Positions 28,295 to 38,558 are shown, counted from the stretch's first letter. The stretch is 64,000 nucleotides of DNA from Flavobacterium sp. JAS (GCF_020991455.1 NZ_JAJMOX010000007.1:124001-188000); one strand, 5' to 3'. A program made the numbers and translations. Notes: generated by a model from the sequence alone, not told the origin.

Positions 28295-28738
28295 TTATCC
28301 AAAAACATTCACTCCTTTTCCGGTAGTTATCAAACTAAACAAGCTTTCTTGTATAAGTTTTCCCCACGCATTTGAACAATCACCATAACATTCAAATTCA
28401 GGAACTAAACCCAAATGACTAAAACGGACTTGTGTTTTATTATTCACTTCTAAGATTTCAAATACAATTTTTGTTCCCGTCCATTCACTTTGGTCTTTCA
28501 CAAAACTTAATTTACTGTCTGTAATAAGCCATTGGATTTTCTCGTTTGGAACAATCTCAACTATTTTTTGTTTCGAAAAATGAATCCCGGGCACACTATA
28601 ACTAAATTCGGCATTTAGCTTATCTGTACTTCCTTCTACTTCACCTTGCCACCAACTGCGAACGTCGTTGATAGCATTAAAAACTTCTTCTTTAGAATTA
28701 TCAACTAAAATTGTTGTACTAAAATTTGATGTTGCCAT
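28295..28738 (-). CDS. SRPBCC (START/AHSA1-like) domain protein
   Basis: The 147-residue protein has the SRPBCC pattern: TTILVDNSKEEVFNAINDV, then VRSWWQGEVEGS, IVEIVPNEKIQWLITDS, KIVFEILEVNNKTQVRFSHLG, and a long C-terminal helix AWGKLIQESLFSLITTGKG. These small proteins bind hydrophobic ligands in a deep cavity. No specific role can be given. The neighbouring DinB and EthD genes on the same strand point to a general stress or detoxification cluster. Confidence 0.88.
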   Translation of the reverse strand: MATSNFSTTILVDNSKEEVFNAINDVRSWWQGEVEGSTDKLNAEFSYSVPGIHFSKQKIVEIVPNEKIQWLITDSKLSFVKDQSEWTGTKIVFEILEVNNKTQVRFSHLGLVPEFECYGDCSNAWGKLIQESLFSLITTGKGVNVFG

Positions 28739-28775
28739 TTTGTTGTTTTTTAATTATTTAGAGTAGTTATTTTTA

Positions 28776-28809
28776 AACACCTAGTCCCGAAGCTTCGAGA
28801 CTAGGTGTT
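28776..28809. repeat. Long hairpin between DinB and SRPBCC genes
   Basis: AACACCTAGTC and GACTAGGTGTT enclose the palindrome CGAAGCTTCG, which gives a near-continuous stem. In the minus direction it is followed by T-rich sequence and could terminate the DinB transcript. It may also be a dispersed repeat. Confidence 0.6.
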
Positions 28810-28837
28810 AAATTAAATTTTTATGAAGTGCATTTTA

Positions 28838-29338
28838 TTATTTAAGCAATCGCAATTGCCCTAAATGATATTGCAAATGCGATGTTCTTGTTACCACAAT
28901 ATTCAATTTATTGCGATGTGGTTCTTTCTCAAAATCTTCGGCACTTACGGCTGTATGTTTTTCGAACCATTCTTCAGGTTTTAGTTTATCAAATTTTTGT
29001 TTTATTGCCTCAGATTGTTTTGCCCAAAAAGTTCTCAATTCTGATGCAGTTGGCAATTTTTCTACAGCTTTATCCGGGGATTTTATAAATGGTTCATTTA
29101 ATTCAGGATATAGTTTGTTCCCCATATCCATTAGAATTAACAAATCATCGTGAACCGCAATAAGATGTCCCAGTAAATAAATACCTCTATTTTTTCCCGG
29201 AGCAATTTCTTTTTGCAAAGCTTCGTCTGTTAACGAGCTCAATAATGTTTCACAATTTTCTATAGATGCATACCATCTGTCCAATATCATTTTTACGAAT
29301 AATGCTGGCGTCACTGTTGTTGCTATTGCTGTTGTCAT
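28838..29338 (-). CDS. DinB-family protein
   Basis: The 166-residue four-helix protein shows the DinB/YfiT metal-site pattern: a His in YLLGHLIAVHDDLL and a paired His in RTSHLQYHLGQLRLLK at the C-terminus. DinB proteins are metal-binding four-helix bundles, and some act as thiol-dependent transferases. The function here is unknown. The start is followed by repeated TAIATTVTPALFV, without a secretion signal. Confidence 0.88.
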   Translation of the reverse strand: MTTAIATTVTPALFVKMILDRWYASIENCETLLSSLTDEALQKEIAPGKNRGIYLLGHLIAVHDDLLILMDMGNKLYPELNEPFIKSPDKAVEKLPTASELRTFWAKQSEAIKQKFDKLKPEEWFEKHTAVSAEDFEKEPHRNKLNIVVTRTSHLQYHLGQLRLLK

Positions 29339-29398
29339 TTTTTTTAAGTTTTTAAGTTGTAATAGTTGTAAAATTTATGATAGTTTTTTGTTGGTAAT

Positions 29399-29710
29399 TC
29401 AGGTGTTTTTTGAATCATATACATAAATCTGAACCTCATCATCGCTTGCAAAAATCCTTCTGTCAACGGCACATTGCTGTCCTATATCTGACTTAAAAGA
29501 TTCCATCATAATTTCAAGCGAATCAAAATACAAATTGGCTACACGATAAATATCATTATGCCCTGTAAGCGAAACAACTGGTCCATTATTGATTTCATAC
29601 TTTAGCAATCCGGGCAATTGTTTTGCCAGCGGAATGTGTACTTCAAAATAATGCTTCTCAAAAAATTCCTTATCTTTTGGTGTGGTGTAAATCACGGTCA
29701 TTTTTGCCAT
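29399..29710 (-). CDS. EthD-family small protein
   Basis: The 103-residue protein fits the EthD dimeric alpha+beta-barrel family: MTVIYTTPKDKEFFEKHYFE (split as MTVIY and the His-containing helix), VHIPLAKQLPGLLKYEINNG, and the FKSDIGQQCAVDRRIFA segment. Known members assist ether or polyketide degradation, but most, like this one, have no assigned substrate. It lies opposite a divergent GlxA-type regulator that may control the gene set to its left. Confidence 0.85.
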   Translation of the reverse strand: MAKMTVIYTTPKDKEFFEKHYFEVHIPLAKQLPGLLKYEINNGPVVSLTGHNDIYRVANLYFDSLEIMMESFKSDIGQQCAVDRRIFASDDEVQIYVYDSKNT

Positions 29711-29864
29711 GGTGGTTTTTTTTAAAATTATTCATAAATAGCTCTGTTTGAATTTAATACTGTAAAATTATCACCTAATATTCATATTCATAGGGTGTTA
29801 ATCAGACATTGTACGGGGTAGTTTTGGACAAAAACATTTCTTATCTTTACCTATAAAAAAAACG

Positions 29865-30851
29865 ATGAAACATCTTACCATTATAGTTCCCAATGGAGAT
29901 AATAATCTTCCGAGTATTACAGGCGCTTACGAAATCTTTAGTAAAGCAAATGCCTATAATAAGATAAATGGCAAAAAAGAGCTGTTTACAATTCAATTAG
30001 CCGGTATTTCTGAAAAAGTAGATTTTAATGATGGATTATTTACCGTAAAACCACATCTTAACATCTCGGCCGTTACTAAAACCGACCTTATAATTATCCC
30101 TTCATTAAATCATAATTATAATCTTGCATTAAAAGATAATGAACCGTTATTGCCGTGGTTAGAAAAACAATATCATAACGGTGCCGAAATTGCCACCATT
30201 TGCACGGGAGCATTTGTGCTTGCTGCCTCTGGATTATTAGACGGAAAAAGTTGTTCTACACATTGGTCTGTAACGGAAAATTTTAGATCAATGTTCCCGA
30301 AAGTGAATTTACAGATTGATGAATTGATTACCGATGAAAAAGGAATTTATACAAATGGCGGAGCCTACTCATTTTTAAATCTAATGATTTATTTGATTGA
30401 GAAATACTTCGACAGGAATACTGCTATTTATTGTTCGAAAGTTTTCCAAATTGAAATGAACCGAAATACACAGTCACAATTTGCCATTTTTACAGGTCAG
30501 AAGAAACACGATGACGAAATGGTACAACTGGCACAATTGTACATCGAAAAGAATTTGGAAGAAAAAATATCCATTGGAGAATTATCTTCAAAATTTAATG
30601 TGGGAAGAAGGAATTTTGACCGAAGATTTGTAAAAGCTACCGGAAATACTCCAATTGAATACTCTCAAAGAGTTAAAATAGAAGCCGCCAAAAAAGCATT
30701 TGAAACCAACCGAAAAACAATTAATGAAGTGATGTATGAAGTTGGTTATTCTGATGTAAAAGCATTTCGGGAAGTATTTCGAAAAATTACAGGAATGTCT
30801 CCTTTAGAATATAAAAGAAAATATCATAAAGATGTGCTGTTGATTGCCTAA
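29865..30851 (+). CDS. GlxA-family AraC-type transcriptional regulator
   Basis: The 328-residue protein has an N-terminal DJ-1/PfpI-like domain (about 1-190) with the nucleophile-elbow Cys in ATICTGAFVLAASGLLDGK followed by STHWSVTENF. The C-terminus is an AraC-type HTH pair (SIGELSSKFNVGRRNFDRRF, then VMYEVGYSDVKAFREVFRKI). GlxA-type regulators control small-molecule catabolic or stress genes. It is divergent from the EthD/DinB/SRPBCC cluster, its likely target. It ends next to a bidirectional hairpin that separates it from the catabolic locus. Confidence 0.92.
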   Translation: MKHLTIIVPNGDNNLPSITGAYEIFSKANAYNKINGKKELFTIQLAGISEKVDFNDGLFTVKPHLNISAVTKTDLIIIPSLNHNYNLALKDNEPLLPWLEKQYHNGAEIATICTGAFVLAASGLLDGKSCSTHWSVTENFRSMFPKVNLQIDELITDEKGIYTNGGAYSFLNLMIYLIEKYFDRNTAIYCSKVFQIEMNRNTQSQFAIFTGQKKHDDEMVQLAQLYIEKNLEEKISIGELSSKFNVGRRNFDRRFVKATGNTPIEYSQRVKIEAAKKAFETNRKTINEVMYEVGYSDVKAFREVFRKITGMSPLEYKRKYHKDVLLIA

Positions 30852-30863
30852 ACTATAATTTTC

Positions 30864-30889
30864 CTGCAAGGCTTTTTAACCTTGCAGGA
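30864..30889. repeat. CCTGCAAGG palindromic repeat, copy 3
   Basis: CCTGCAAGG and CCTTGCAGG form a 9-bp stem with a short T-rich loop between the convergent GlxA gene (+) and the YdiJ-like gene (-). It is well placed to act as a bidirectional terminator. It shares its core with copies 1 and 2. Confidence 0.75.
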
Positions 30890-30902
30890 ATATAAACAAA
30901 AT

Positions 30903-33854
30903 CTATTTCAAGGCGTTGTAAAGTATCTCTACCGGATGTTGTGCTTCTCGACCAGTACCGTCTGCAATTTGATGTCTGCAGCTTGTTCCCGAAGCCGAAA
31001 TCAAGGTTGCCGCTTCTTCAGAACGAATGGTTGGAAACAAAACCAACTCTCCTATTTTCATAGAAATATCATAATGCTCTTTTTCATAACCAAAAGAACC
31101 CGCCATTCCGCAACATCCACTCGGAATATTAAGAACCGTATAATTCTTTGGTAGTGTCAATATCTTTTTTAACGGAACCAATGACGATAAAGCTTTCTGA
31201 AAACAATGTCCGTGCATACGAACTCGTTCTGTTTTATCTGTAAAACTATTAGAAGAGATTCGTCCCGCTTCTAATTCTTTGGCTAAAAACTCTTCGATTA
31301 AAAAGGTTTTAGTGGCATAAGTTTTCGCTTTTGCTTTTAAATCTCCACGGCATAAATCAGGATATTCGTCGCGAAAACTCAATATTGCCGAAGGTTCAAT
31401 TCCGATTAAAATACCGTTTTCCGGAATTGTTATTTCGAAATCTTTGGTGTTTTGTTCGGCTATTTCTCTTGCTTCTTTTAGCATTCCTTTCGAAAGATAG
31501 GTTCTTCCGCTAATACCAATTTTTGGAATTTCAACTTCATATCCCAAACAATTCAGAAGCTTAACGGTTGTCTGACCAATTTCTACATCATAATAATTCA
31601 GAAATTCATCATTGTATAAATACACTTTTCCATTTACAAAATCTCCTTTTTGAATGTGATTTTTCATCCATTTGGCAAAAGTAATTCTGTGCATCAAAGG
31701 CAGTTTTCGCTCTGTTGCAAAACCGGTTGCTTTTTTAATTACATTTCCTAAAACTCCTTTGGTAGATAAATTGTACATCCACGGAATTGCAGCAAACAAG
31801 TGGTTTATTTTTGGTGTATTACCAATTAATCTCGAGCGGAATTTTACGCCATTTTTATCGTGATATTGTTGTAGTGTTTCGGCTTTTAATTTTGCCATAT
31901 CTACATTTGAGGGACATTCAGATTTACACCCTTTACAGCTTAAACACAAATCAAGCACATCAAGAAGGTTTTCATCATCAAATCTATTTGCCTTTGTCGA
32001 GTTTGTAATGGTTTCTCTGAGCATGTTTGCTCGGGCACGCGTTGTATGTTTTTCATCGCGCGTTGCCATATAACTTGGGCACATTGTACCACCGCTTTTT
32101 TCTGTTTTTCTACAATCTCCTGATCCGTTGCACATTTCGGCAGCACGCAGGATTCCGTTATGTTCCGAGAAATCAAAATACGTTTTGGGCATTGGTGTAT
32201 CCTGACCCGCGGTATATCGCAAACTAGAATCCATTGGCGGAGTATTCACGATTTTACCCGGATTAAAAACGCCCCAAGGATCCCAAACTTGTTTGATCTG
32301 AATAAACAATTGATAGATTTCTTCGCCCAGCATCAACGGAATAAATTCTCCTCGAAGTCTTCCGTCGCCATGTTCTCCACTCAAAGAACCTTTATATTTC
32401 TTTACTAAATACGCTATATCTGTGGCTATGGTTCTAAAGATTGCTGCGCCTTCTTTAGTTTTTAAATCTATAATAGGACGCAAATGCAATTCTCCGGTTG
32501 CTGCATGCGCATAATGCACGCAGTTTAGATTTCTTTCTTTTAAAATCGCATTAAAGTCTTCGATAAATTCCGGTAAATCATTCACATCTACGGCCGTGTC
32601 TTCAATCACGGCAACTGCTTTTGCATCACCGGGAATATTCGACAATAATCCCAATCCTGCTTTTCTTAATGCCCAAACTTTGTTGGTATCCTCACCATAA
32701 ACAATCGGGAAATGATAACCTAGGTTTTTAGAACGCATCAAATCTTCCATTTCTATGGCGATCGCATCAATTTCTTCTTGGGAATCTCTTAAAAATTCAA
32801 CTGCTAAAATTGCTTGTGGATCTCCTTTTACAAAAAATCGATTCTTGCTTTGTTCTATGTTTTCTTTGGTACATTCCAGAATATAATGGTCGATTAACTC
32901 CACACTATCAGGATTAAATTTTAAAGCTTCTATATTGGCTTTAAGCGATTCATTTATACTTTCAAAATGAACACAAACCAAAGCTGCATAAGGTTTTAAA
33001 GCGTCAACCAAATTTAATTTTATAGCGGTAGAAAAGAATAAAGTTCCCTCAGATCCTGCAATTAATTTACAGAAATTAAACTTCTCATCAAAAGCTCCAA
33101 AAGGCATAGAATCAGCCAATAAATCTAAAGCATAACCTGTATTTCTTCTGGGAATTGTTTTCTTTGGAAAATTATCATCAAATAAAATTCTGTTTTCAGC
33201 GGAAGATAAGATTTCTTTTGCCTGAACATAAATTGCTTGTTCCAATGGACTCACAACATTAATTCCGTTGCATTTATCTTCAAATTCGACGTTTGTTAAG
33301 GAACCAAAAGTAACTTCATTTCCATCGGCAAGAAAACCTTGAATTTCTAATAAATGTTCGCGTGTAGATCCGTAAATAACTGATCTTGCTCCACAAGCAT
33401 TATTTCCGACCATTCCGCCAATCATACAGCGATTACTGGTAGAAGTTTCGGGTCCAAAAAACAACTTGTATGGTTTTAAATGAAGATTTAGTTCATCGCG
33501 AATAACCCCCGGTTCTACCCAAGCCGATTTACTTGCCTGATCTACCGAGATAATTTTGGTGAATTCCTGCGAAATATCAACTATAATTCCATTTCCAACC
33601 ACCTGACCCGCAAGCGAAGTTCCGGCTGCACGCGCAATCACACTGCTTTTATTTTCTCTGGCAAAGGCAATAATTTTCTGAATATCTTGCTTGGTTTTCG
33701 GAATCGCTACCGCCAAAGGCATTTCTTTATAAGCGCTGGCGTCGGTCGCGTAGAGCAAACGCATGGTATGATCGTAAAATAATTTACCTTCTAATTGTTT
33801 TTCTAAACCTTCAAGATTGATAGAACTCTTGGAAAGGATATTATTATCATTCAT
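30903..33854 (-). CDS. FAD-linked oxidase/4Fe-4S protein, YdiJ-like probable D-2-hydroxyglutarate dehydrogenase
   Basis: The 983-residue protein has an FAD-binding-4 domain (about 45-260, AVAIPKTKQDIQKIIAFARE, AAGTSLAGQ, MIGGMVGNNACGARS), an FAD-oxidase C-terminal domain (about 270-540, with LSGEHGDGRLRGEF), a ferredoxin-like 4Fe-4S region (NGSGDCRKT, LDLCLSCKGCKSECPSNVD) and a CCG-type Fe-S domain (GHCFQKALSS, SGCCGMAGSFG). The YdiJ family oxidises D-2-hydroxyglutarate to 2-oxoglutarate and passes electrons to the respiratory chain. As the last of eight minus-strand genes that include an HglS-like enzyme, which makes D-2-hydroxyglutarate from 2-oxoadipate, this role fits well. Other D-2-hydroxyacids (lactate, glycolate) cannot be excluded from sequence. 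Confidence 0.9.
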   Translation of the reverse strand: MNDNNILSKSSINLEGLEKQLEGKLFYDHTMRLLYATDASAYKEMPLAVAIPKTKQDIQKIIAFARENKSSVIARAAGTSLAGQVVGNGIIVDISQEFTKIISVDQASKSAWVEPGVIRDELNLHLKPYKLFFGPETSTSNRCMIGGMVGNNACGARSVIYGSTREHLLEIQGFLADGNEVTFGSLTNVEFEDKCNGINVVSPLEQAIYVQAKEILSSAENRILFDDNFPKKTIPRRNTGYALDLLADSMPFGAFDEKFNFCKLIAGSEGTLFFSTAIKLNLVDALKPYAALVCVHFESINESLKANIEALKFNPDSVELIDHYILECTKENIEQSKNRFFVKGDPQAILAVEFLRDSQEEIDAIAIEMEDLMRSKNLGYHFPIVYGEDTNKVWALRKAGLGLLSNIPGDAKAVAVIEDTAVDVNDLPEFIEDFNAILKERNLNCVHYAHAATGELHLRPIIDLKTKEGAAIFRTIATDIAYLVKKYKGSLSGEHGDGRLRGEFIPLMLGEEIYQLFIQIKQVWDPWGVFNPGKIVNTPPMDSSLRYTAGQDTPMPKTYFDFSEHNGILRAAEMCNGSGDCRKTEKSGGTMCPSYMATRDEKHTTRARANMLRETITNSTKANRFDDENLLDVLDLCLSCKGCKSECPSNVDMAKLKAETLQQYHDKNGVKFRSRLIGNTPKINHLFAAIPWMYNLSTKGVLGNVIKKATGFATERKLPLMHRITFAKWMKNHIQKGDFVNGKVYLYNDEFLNYYDVEIGQTTVKLLNCLGYEVEIPKIGISGRTYLSKGMLKEAREIAEQNTKDFEITIPENGILIGIEPSAILSFRDEYPDLCRGDLKAKAKTYATKTFLIEEFLAKELEAGRISSNSFTDKTERVRMHGHCFQKALSSLVPLKKILTLPKNYTVLNIPSGCCGMAGSFGYEKEHYDISMKIGELVLFPTIRSEEAATLISASGTSCRHQIADGTGREAQHPVEILYNALK

Positions 33855-33978
33855 TTTAATACTTTATTATATACAAGTCTGCTTCATAAGAAGTCAGGAA
33901 TAGTCTTTGTTTGTTGATGCTATTATTGTTTTAAATACAAAATCCTTGGCGACTTTGCGTCTTTGCGAGATTTTTTTT

Positions 33979-36276
33979 CTACAATTCGCTTAAAGCGATA
34001 TCTAATAATCTCACCATTTCATCCGCATTTTGTTTGCTGAAAGTCATTGGTGGTTTTATTTTTAAAACATTGTGCAAAGGTCCGTCGGTGCTTAATAAAT
34101 AGCCGTTTGCTTTCATTTTTTCGACTACGATATCTATTTCAGGAACTGCCGGTTCCATAGTTGTTCTGTCTTTTACCATTTCGGCACCAATGAATAATCC
34201 ATGTCCGCGAACGTCACTAATAATTGGATATTTAGCCATTAAACCTTTAAGCCCATTCATTAAATGATTTCCAACTTCCAGGGCATGTTTTTGCATTTCT
34301 TCTTCCTGAATAACATCTAAAACTGCTAATCCTGTTGTCATAGAAACAGGATTTCCACCAAAGGTGTTAAAATATTCCAGTCCGTTATTGAACGAATCTG
34401 CAATTTCTTCTGTAACAATTACTGCCGCAAGCGGATGTCCGTTGCCAATTGGTTTTCCTAAAACTATAATATCCGGAACTACATTTTGCAATTCAAATCC
34501 CCAGAAATGATCTCCAATTCTCCCGAAACCAACCTGAACCTCATCGGCAATACAAACACCACCGGCTGCTCTTACGTAATCGTAAGCCGTTTTTAGATAA
34601 TTTTCCGGTAACGGAATTTGTCCTCCAACTCCCAATAAAGTTTCGCAGATAAATACAGCTGGTGCTTTGTCTTCCTTTTTTAAGTCTTCAATGATTCTTT
34701 GTACATCTGCCGCGTATTTTTCACCTGCTTTTGCATCACCATATTTATAAGGACCACGATACAAATCAGGATTAATCGCTTTATGAATCCAAGGCATTTG
34801 ACCTGATCCGCCTTTGCTGTCAAATTTGTATGGACTCATTTCCATTGCTACGGTCGATGTTCCGTGATAGGCATGATCGAGTACAATTATATCTTTTTGT
34901 TTGGTATAATGACGGCTCATTCTAATGGCTAAATCATTGGCTTCACTTCCTGAATTTACGAAGTAACAAACGCTAAGTTTTTCCGGTAATGTTGCTGTTA
35001 ATTTTTCAGCATATTCTGTTATTGCGTCATTCAAATATCTTGTATTGGTATTTAAAGTGGCAATTTGTTTTTGCATTTTGCGAACTACAACGGGATGGCA
35101 ATGCCCAACATGCGACGGATTATTGACACAATCAACAAAGGTTCTTCCTTTATCATCGTATAAATATTGCAGTGCTCCTTTTACAATTTTTAGTTTGTCT
35201 TTGTAGCCAATGCTTAGATTTCTTCCTATTTTCTTTTTACGAACTTCTAGTAAATCACTATAATCGTCATTATTAATTAATCCGGTAAAACCACACGCTT
35301 TTCTAAAGGCATCCTGCGCCTTAATTGGGTTAATCTGGATTAGTTTATACAACAAATCCCAAGCTGGCTTTTCGGTAATAAAATGATGCTCATTATTACT
35401 GTCCAATGATGCATTATAAGCCGATTGTGTTACGCTAATGCAAAGTCTTCCGGCAATTAAATAATACAATAAATCCAATTCCTGCTCGGTCAATGCATAC
35501 GCTTTATGATATCCTGCAACAATAGTTGCCGCAACTCCCAGCGGATCTTCTTCGTCAAGCATTGCATAAGTACAGGCTATTGCCAAATTATTGATAAGCG
35601 CGGTATAAACCATATCGCCAAAATCGATCAATCCGCTAATTTTATTTTCTTGAACCAGTACATTATAATCATTGGCATCGTTATGTATATAAGCGTATTT
35701 CAAACGGTGGATTTGAGGCAGAACTTCGGTATCAAACTGTAAGAGAAAATATCCTGCAATCCGTCTTTTTTCGTGATTTAAAATGTGTTTCAGGTTATCG
35801 CCCGCTTCACTGGCACGGCTAATATCCCAGGTGTAACTGCGGTGCATTGCAGGATGCGAAAAATCCTGTAACGCATTGTCCATATTGCCTAAAAACGCTC
35901 CTAAATTATGATGTAATTCACTTGTTTTTTCTTTTACATCTACCCAAAAAGTACCTTCTAAAAAGTTCAGAATTCTGACATAGTAGGTTTTGGAATCTCT
36001 TACTATTTTAGTTAGTTCTTCGCCTTGTTTATTGATACTAAAGTGCTGAAAACAGTCTGAAATATTGCTTTTTTTAAGGTGCTGAATAATGTTAATCTGC
36101 GCTTCTAAAAAAGGAAATGAATGACTCTCATTCGACACTTTTAGAATGTATTTTTCATTTTTCTCGTTTGATAAAAGAAAATTTAATTCATCATATCCAT
36201 TTAATGCTTTTACGGTCACATTTAATCCGTAATGCTCCTTTACTAAATCCTGAATAGTTGCTTCTGAAAAAGTCAT
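33979..36276 (-). CDS. Fused hydroxylysine-kinase-like and class III aminotransferase-fold phospho-lyase
   Basis: This 765-residue protein joins two enzymes. Residues 1 to about 340 are an APH/choline-kinase-like domain with the catalytic loop [12 protein letters not shown] (Asp200, Asn205) and the metal Asp218 in GLIDFGDM. The flanking pattern [13 protein letters not shown] resembles animal hydroxylysine kinase (HYKK/AGPHD1). Residues about 350-765 are a class III PLP fold with [37 protein letters not shown] and the PLP lysine Lys608 in LGKPIGNG. The LSTDGP, KIKPPM stretch at the end closely resembles human PHYKPL and ETNPPL. Known activities are 5-hydroxylysine to 5-phosphohydroxylysine, then to 2-aminoadipate semialdehyde with loss of ammonia and phosphate. 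The downstream ALDH7 would take that product. Phosphoethanolamine lyase is the main alternative. Confidence 0.85.
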   Translation of the reverse strand: MTFSEATIQDLVKEHYGLNVTVKALNGYDELNFLLSNEKNEKYILKVSNESHSFPFLEAQINIIQHLKKSNISDCFQHFSINKQGEELTKIVRDSKTYYVRILNFLEGTFWVDVKEKTSELHHNLGAFLGNMDNALQDFSHPAMHRSYTWDISRASEAGDNLKHILNHEKRRIAGYFLLQFDTEVLPQIHRLKYAYIHNDANDYNVLVQENKISGLIDFGDMVYTALINNLAIACTYAMLDEEDPLGVAATIVAGYHKAYALTEQELDLLYYLIAGRLCISVTQSAYNASLDSNNEHHFITEKPAWDLLYKLIQINPIKAQDAFRKACGFTGLINNDDYSDLLEVRKKKIGRNLSIGYKDKLKIVKGALQYLYDDKGRTFVDCVNNPSHVGHCHPVVVRKMQKQIATLNTNTRYLNDAITEYAEKLTATLPEKLSVCYFVNSGSEANDLAIRMSRHYTKQKDIIVLDHAYHGTSTVAMEMSPYKFDSKGGSGQMPWIHKAINPDLYRGPYKYGDAKAGEKYAADVQRIIEDLKKEDKAPAVFICETLLGVGGQIPLPENYLKTAYDYVRAAGGVCIADEVQVGFGRIGDHFWGFELQNVVPDIIVLGKPIGNGHPLAAVIVTEEIADSFNNGLEYFNTFGGNPVSMTTGLAVLDVIQEEEMQKHALEVGNHLMNGLKGLMAKYPIISDVRGHGLFIGAEMVKDRTTMEPAVPEIDIVVEKMKANGYLLSTDGPLHNVLKIKPPMTFSKQNADEMVRLLDIALSEL

Positions 36277-36309
36277 TGTTACTCTTATTTAATTTATTTT
36301 TTATTTTTC

Positions 36310-36379
36310 GCCACGAATTTCACAAATTACTATGCATATTTATTTTAAAAAAAACGTGCTCATTCGTGGAATTCGTGGC
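36310..36379. repeat. Inverted repeat between GH42 and kinase/lyase genes
   Basis: GCCACGAATT (36310-36319) and AATTCGTGGC (36370-36379) are perfect complements 50 bp apart, with A/T-rich sequence between. It may be a dispersed Flavobacterium intergenic palindrome or a processing site within the operon. Confidence 0.6.
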
Positions 36380-36385
36380 AAACTT

Positions 36386-38548
36386 TTATTTCCAGATAAT
36401 TGCCTGAGCCGGCTGCAATGGATTTTGTCCCACAAGTATTTTACTTCCTGCCGGAACCGGTAAGTTTACAGGCTCATTTGTATAATTTACCCCTACATAA
36501 AAACCATCTCTCCATTCTATATAAACTCCTCTTGGCAAATCTTCGATCGCAACTTTTGCACGTTCGTAAATTGTTCGAACCACTTCTCTTTCTAAGTTTC
36601 CGTCTTTACTTTCTGCGCCAATATAAGTAATTGTTCCTTTGCCTAATTTTCTGGTAATCGCTGCTGCTTTACCTTTATAAAACTGATCTGCGTAGGTTGC
36701 CAAAACTTCTGTTCCTTGTTTTGGGTTTAAAACATCTGCCCAAGTATTCCATTTATAGGTGTTTGTTCCAGCATTGATTGTTCCGTTTACATCTTCTACA
36801 AGCATGTCAAAAAAGGCTACATCGGCTCCAATTAAAGGCACGATTGGCGCGCTCCAATTGGCTTCAAAGAAATGTCCGTTTTTGTCTTTTTGACCCGTAC
36901 GGCAAGAAAGGATTAAGTTTCCTCCGTTCTCCACATATTTAGTCCATTTGTCTACCAATTTTTGATCGATAAGCTGATACGCCGGAGCTACAATAAACGG
37001 ATAAGCCGAGAAATCATCTTCTTCTGTAATAAAATCCATTGGCGCACCTGTTGATTTTATAGCCGATGTGTAGGTATTTCTATGTCTCCAGGTACTCCAA
37101 AATTCGGTTTGTTTTTGGTTTTCCAAATCCCAAAGGTTTTCGTGACTCCATAAAAATCCTGTTTTTCTTTTCGAAAGATTCTCTGGAATTACTGCTTTTG
37201 GATCGTATTCTTTACGAAGCAATTTCATATCCTCGATTGATTGTACAAACTCTTTTCCACCTTGAGAAAGTGTTACGCCATCGGTTCCAACAATCCCGTC
37301 GTGGTACATTTCGCTGCTTCCAAGCGGATGTCTGTATCTGTAGGTACACGTGAAAGAACAACCTCCGCCAAATGCTTGCGAAATCCACATGTGAACTGTT
37401 CCCGGAAGCAATTGCGGATTTATACTTGCCCAGTTTACTTGTCCAGGTTGCATTTCCATAACGCCTGTAACACCGTTTATAGATCTGTAATAATCATTGG
37501 CTTCTGAAATTTTATTAGGTTGTCCCATTCTAAAATTCTGACCTCCCAATGTATTTCTACCACTTACAGGATACATCGTGTAGGTTGCAAAATCCATTTT
37601 GTCGGTTCTTCTAGGATCAGCGCCGTAAACTACGTTGGTGTAATTTGTCGTAATCCATTGTTTTGGATCGACATATTTACGAAGTGTTTCGGCTTGTAAA
37701 TTCAGATATTCTGCCTGAGAATCTGCGGTGTATCTTTTGAAATCCAAAATTGCATGTGGACTTAATTTATCTTCTGAATAAAGTTCGGCATTTGGAATTG
37801 CAATTTGCTCGAAATTATTATATCGAATGCTCCAGAAACTTCCCAGCCACTCGGTATTTAATTTTTCAATTGTTCCGTATTTGGCTTTAAGCCATTTTTG
37901 AAATCCCTTTTGTGCTGATGGACTAAAATCATCCGGTGCACCTGGTTCGTTATCCACTTGCCAGCCCATGATGTTTTTGTTTTTTCCATATCTCTTTCCG
38001 AGTTCAGTCACGATTTTCTCTACAAATTCTCTGTATTTTTCATTCGAAACAGATTGATTTGCTCTGTTGCCGTGTTCTCTGCGGCGACCACTTGCATCTA
38101 CCAAATAAATCTCAGGATACTTCTCGCCCATCCAAGCCGGAGGCGTTGGTGTTGGCGTACAAAGAATTACTTTCAATCCTTGTTTTTCGGCTATTGCCAA
38201 AGCATCATCCAGCCATTTAAAATCATATTTCCCCTCTTCAGGTTCCATATAAGTCCAGGCAAACTCGGCAAAATGCGTAAATTCGAATCCTAATTTTTTA
38301 ATGTTTTTTAAATCACGTTCCCATTGTTCTCTCGGCCATTGCTCCGGATAATAATACACTCCGATTTGCATTAAATCCGGCTTGGAGAAAAAACGTTGCG
38401 GGTCTTTCTTTTCTGTCGCTGTAGTTTTTTTGCTTTGAGCAAAAACAGGCGTCATATTGCAATTGGCAATAAGCAATCCTGTTAGTACTATTTTTGTTAG
38501 CGATATCTTTTGGTTGAACATACTTTGTAATATTGTTGTGTTAATCAA
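36386..38548 (-). CDS. Beta-galactosidase, glycoside hydrolase family 42
   Basis: The 720-residue protein may start at 38548 or at the internal ATG at 38521 (MFNQKIS). A signal sequence ends near PVFAQ. The GH42 barrel begins at QIGVYYYPEQWPREQWERD. The acid/base is Glu201 in WQVDNEPG and the nucleophile is Glu365 in TGVMEMQPG. A trimerisation-type domain (about 460-650, FDMLVEDVNG, YIGAESKDG) and a C-terminal beta domain follow. GH42 enzymes remove terminal beta-linked galactose. The gene begins 10 bases after the GH63 stop, so the two are cotranscribed. In the proposed pathway it would remove beta-galactose from hydroxylysine after glucose is cut off. A plant or host galactan is the conventional alternative. 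Confidence 0.93.
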   Translation of the reverse strand: MINTTILQSMFNQKISLTKIVLTGLLIANCNMTPVFAQSKKTTATEKKDPQRFFSKPDLMQIGVYYYPEQWPREQWERDLKNIKKLGFEFTHFAEFAWTYMEPEEGKYDFKWLDDALAIAEKQGLKVILCTPTPTPPAWMGEKYPEIYLVDASGRRREHGNRANQSVSNEKYREFVEKIVTELGKRYGKNKNIMGWQVDNEPGAPDDFSPSAQKGFQKWLKAKYGTIEKLNTEWLGSFWSIRYNNFEQIAIPNAELYSEDKLSPHAILDFKRYTADSQAEYLNLQAETLRKYVDPKQWITTNYTNVVYGADPRRTDKMDFATYTMYPVSGRNTLGGQNFRMGQPNKISEANDYYRSINGVTGVMEMQPGQVNWASINPQLLPGTVHMWISQAFGGGCSFTCTYRYRHPLGSSEMYHDGIVGTDGVTLSQGGKEFVQSIEDMKLLRKEYDPKAVIPENLSKRKTGFLWSHENLWDLENQKQTEFWSTWRHRNTYTSAIKSTGAPMDFITEEDDFSAYPFIVAPAYQLIDQKLVDKWTKYVENGGNLILSCRTGQKDKNGHFFEANWSAPIVPLIGADVAFFDMLVEDVNGTINAGTNTYKWNTWADVLNPKQGTEVLATYADQFYKGKAAAITRKLGKGTITYIGAESKDGNLEREVVRTIYERAKVAIEDLPRGVYIEWRDGFYVGVNYTNEPVNLPVPAGSKILVGQNPLQPAQAIIWK

Positions 38549-38558
38549 ATTTAGATAA

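Noticed and set aside
33915..33972. GC-richer words near TTGCGTCTTTGCGAG as a regulatory site
   Set aside because: This looks like a common dispersed intergenic sequence without symmetry or promoter context, and I cannot support a function.
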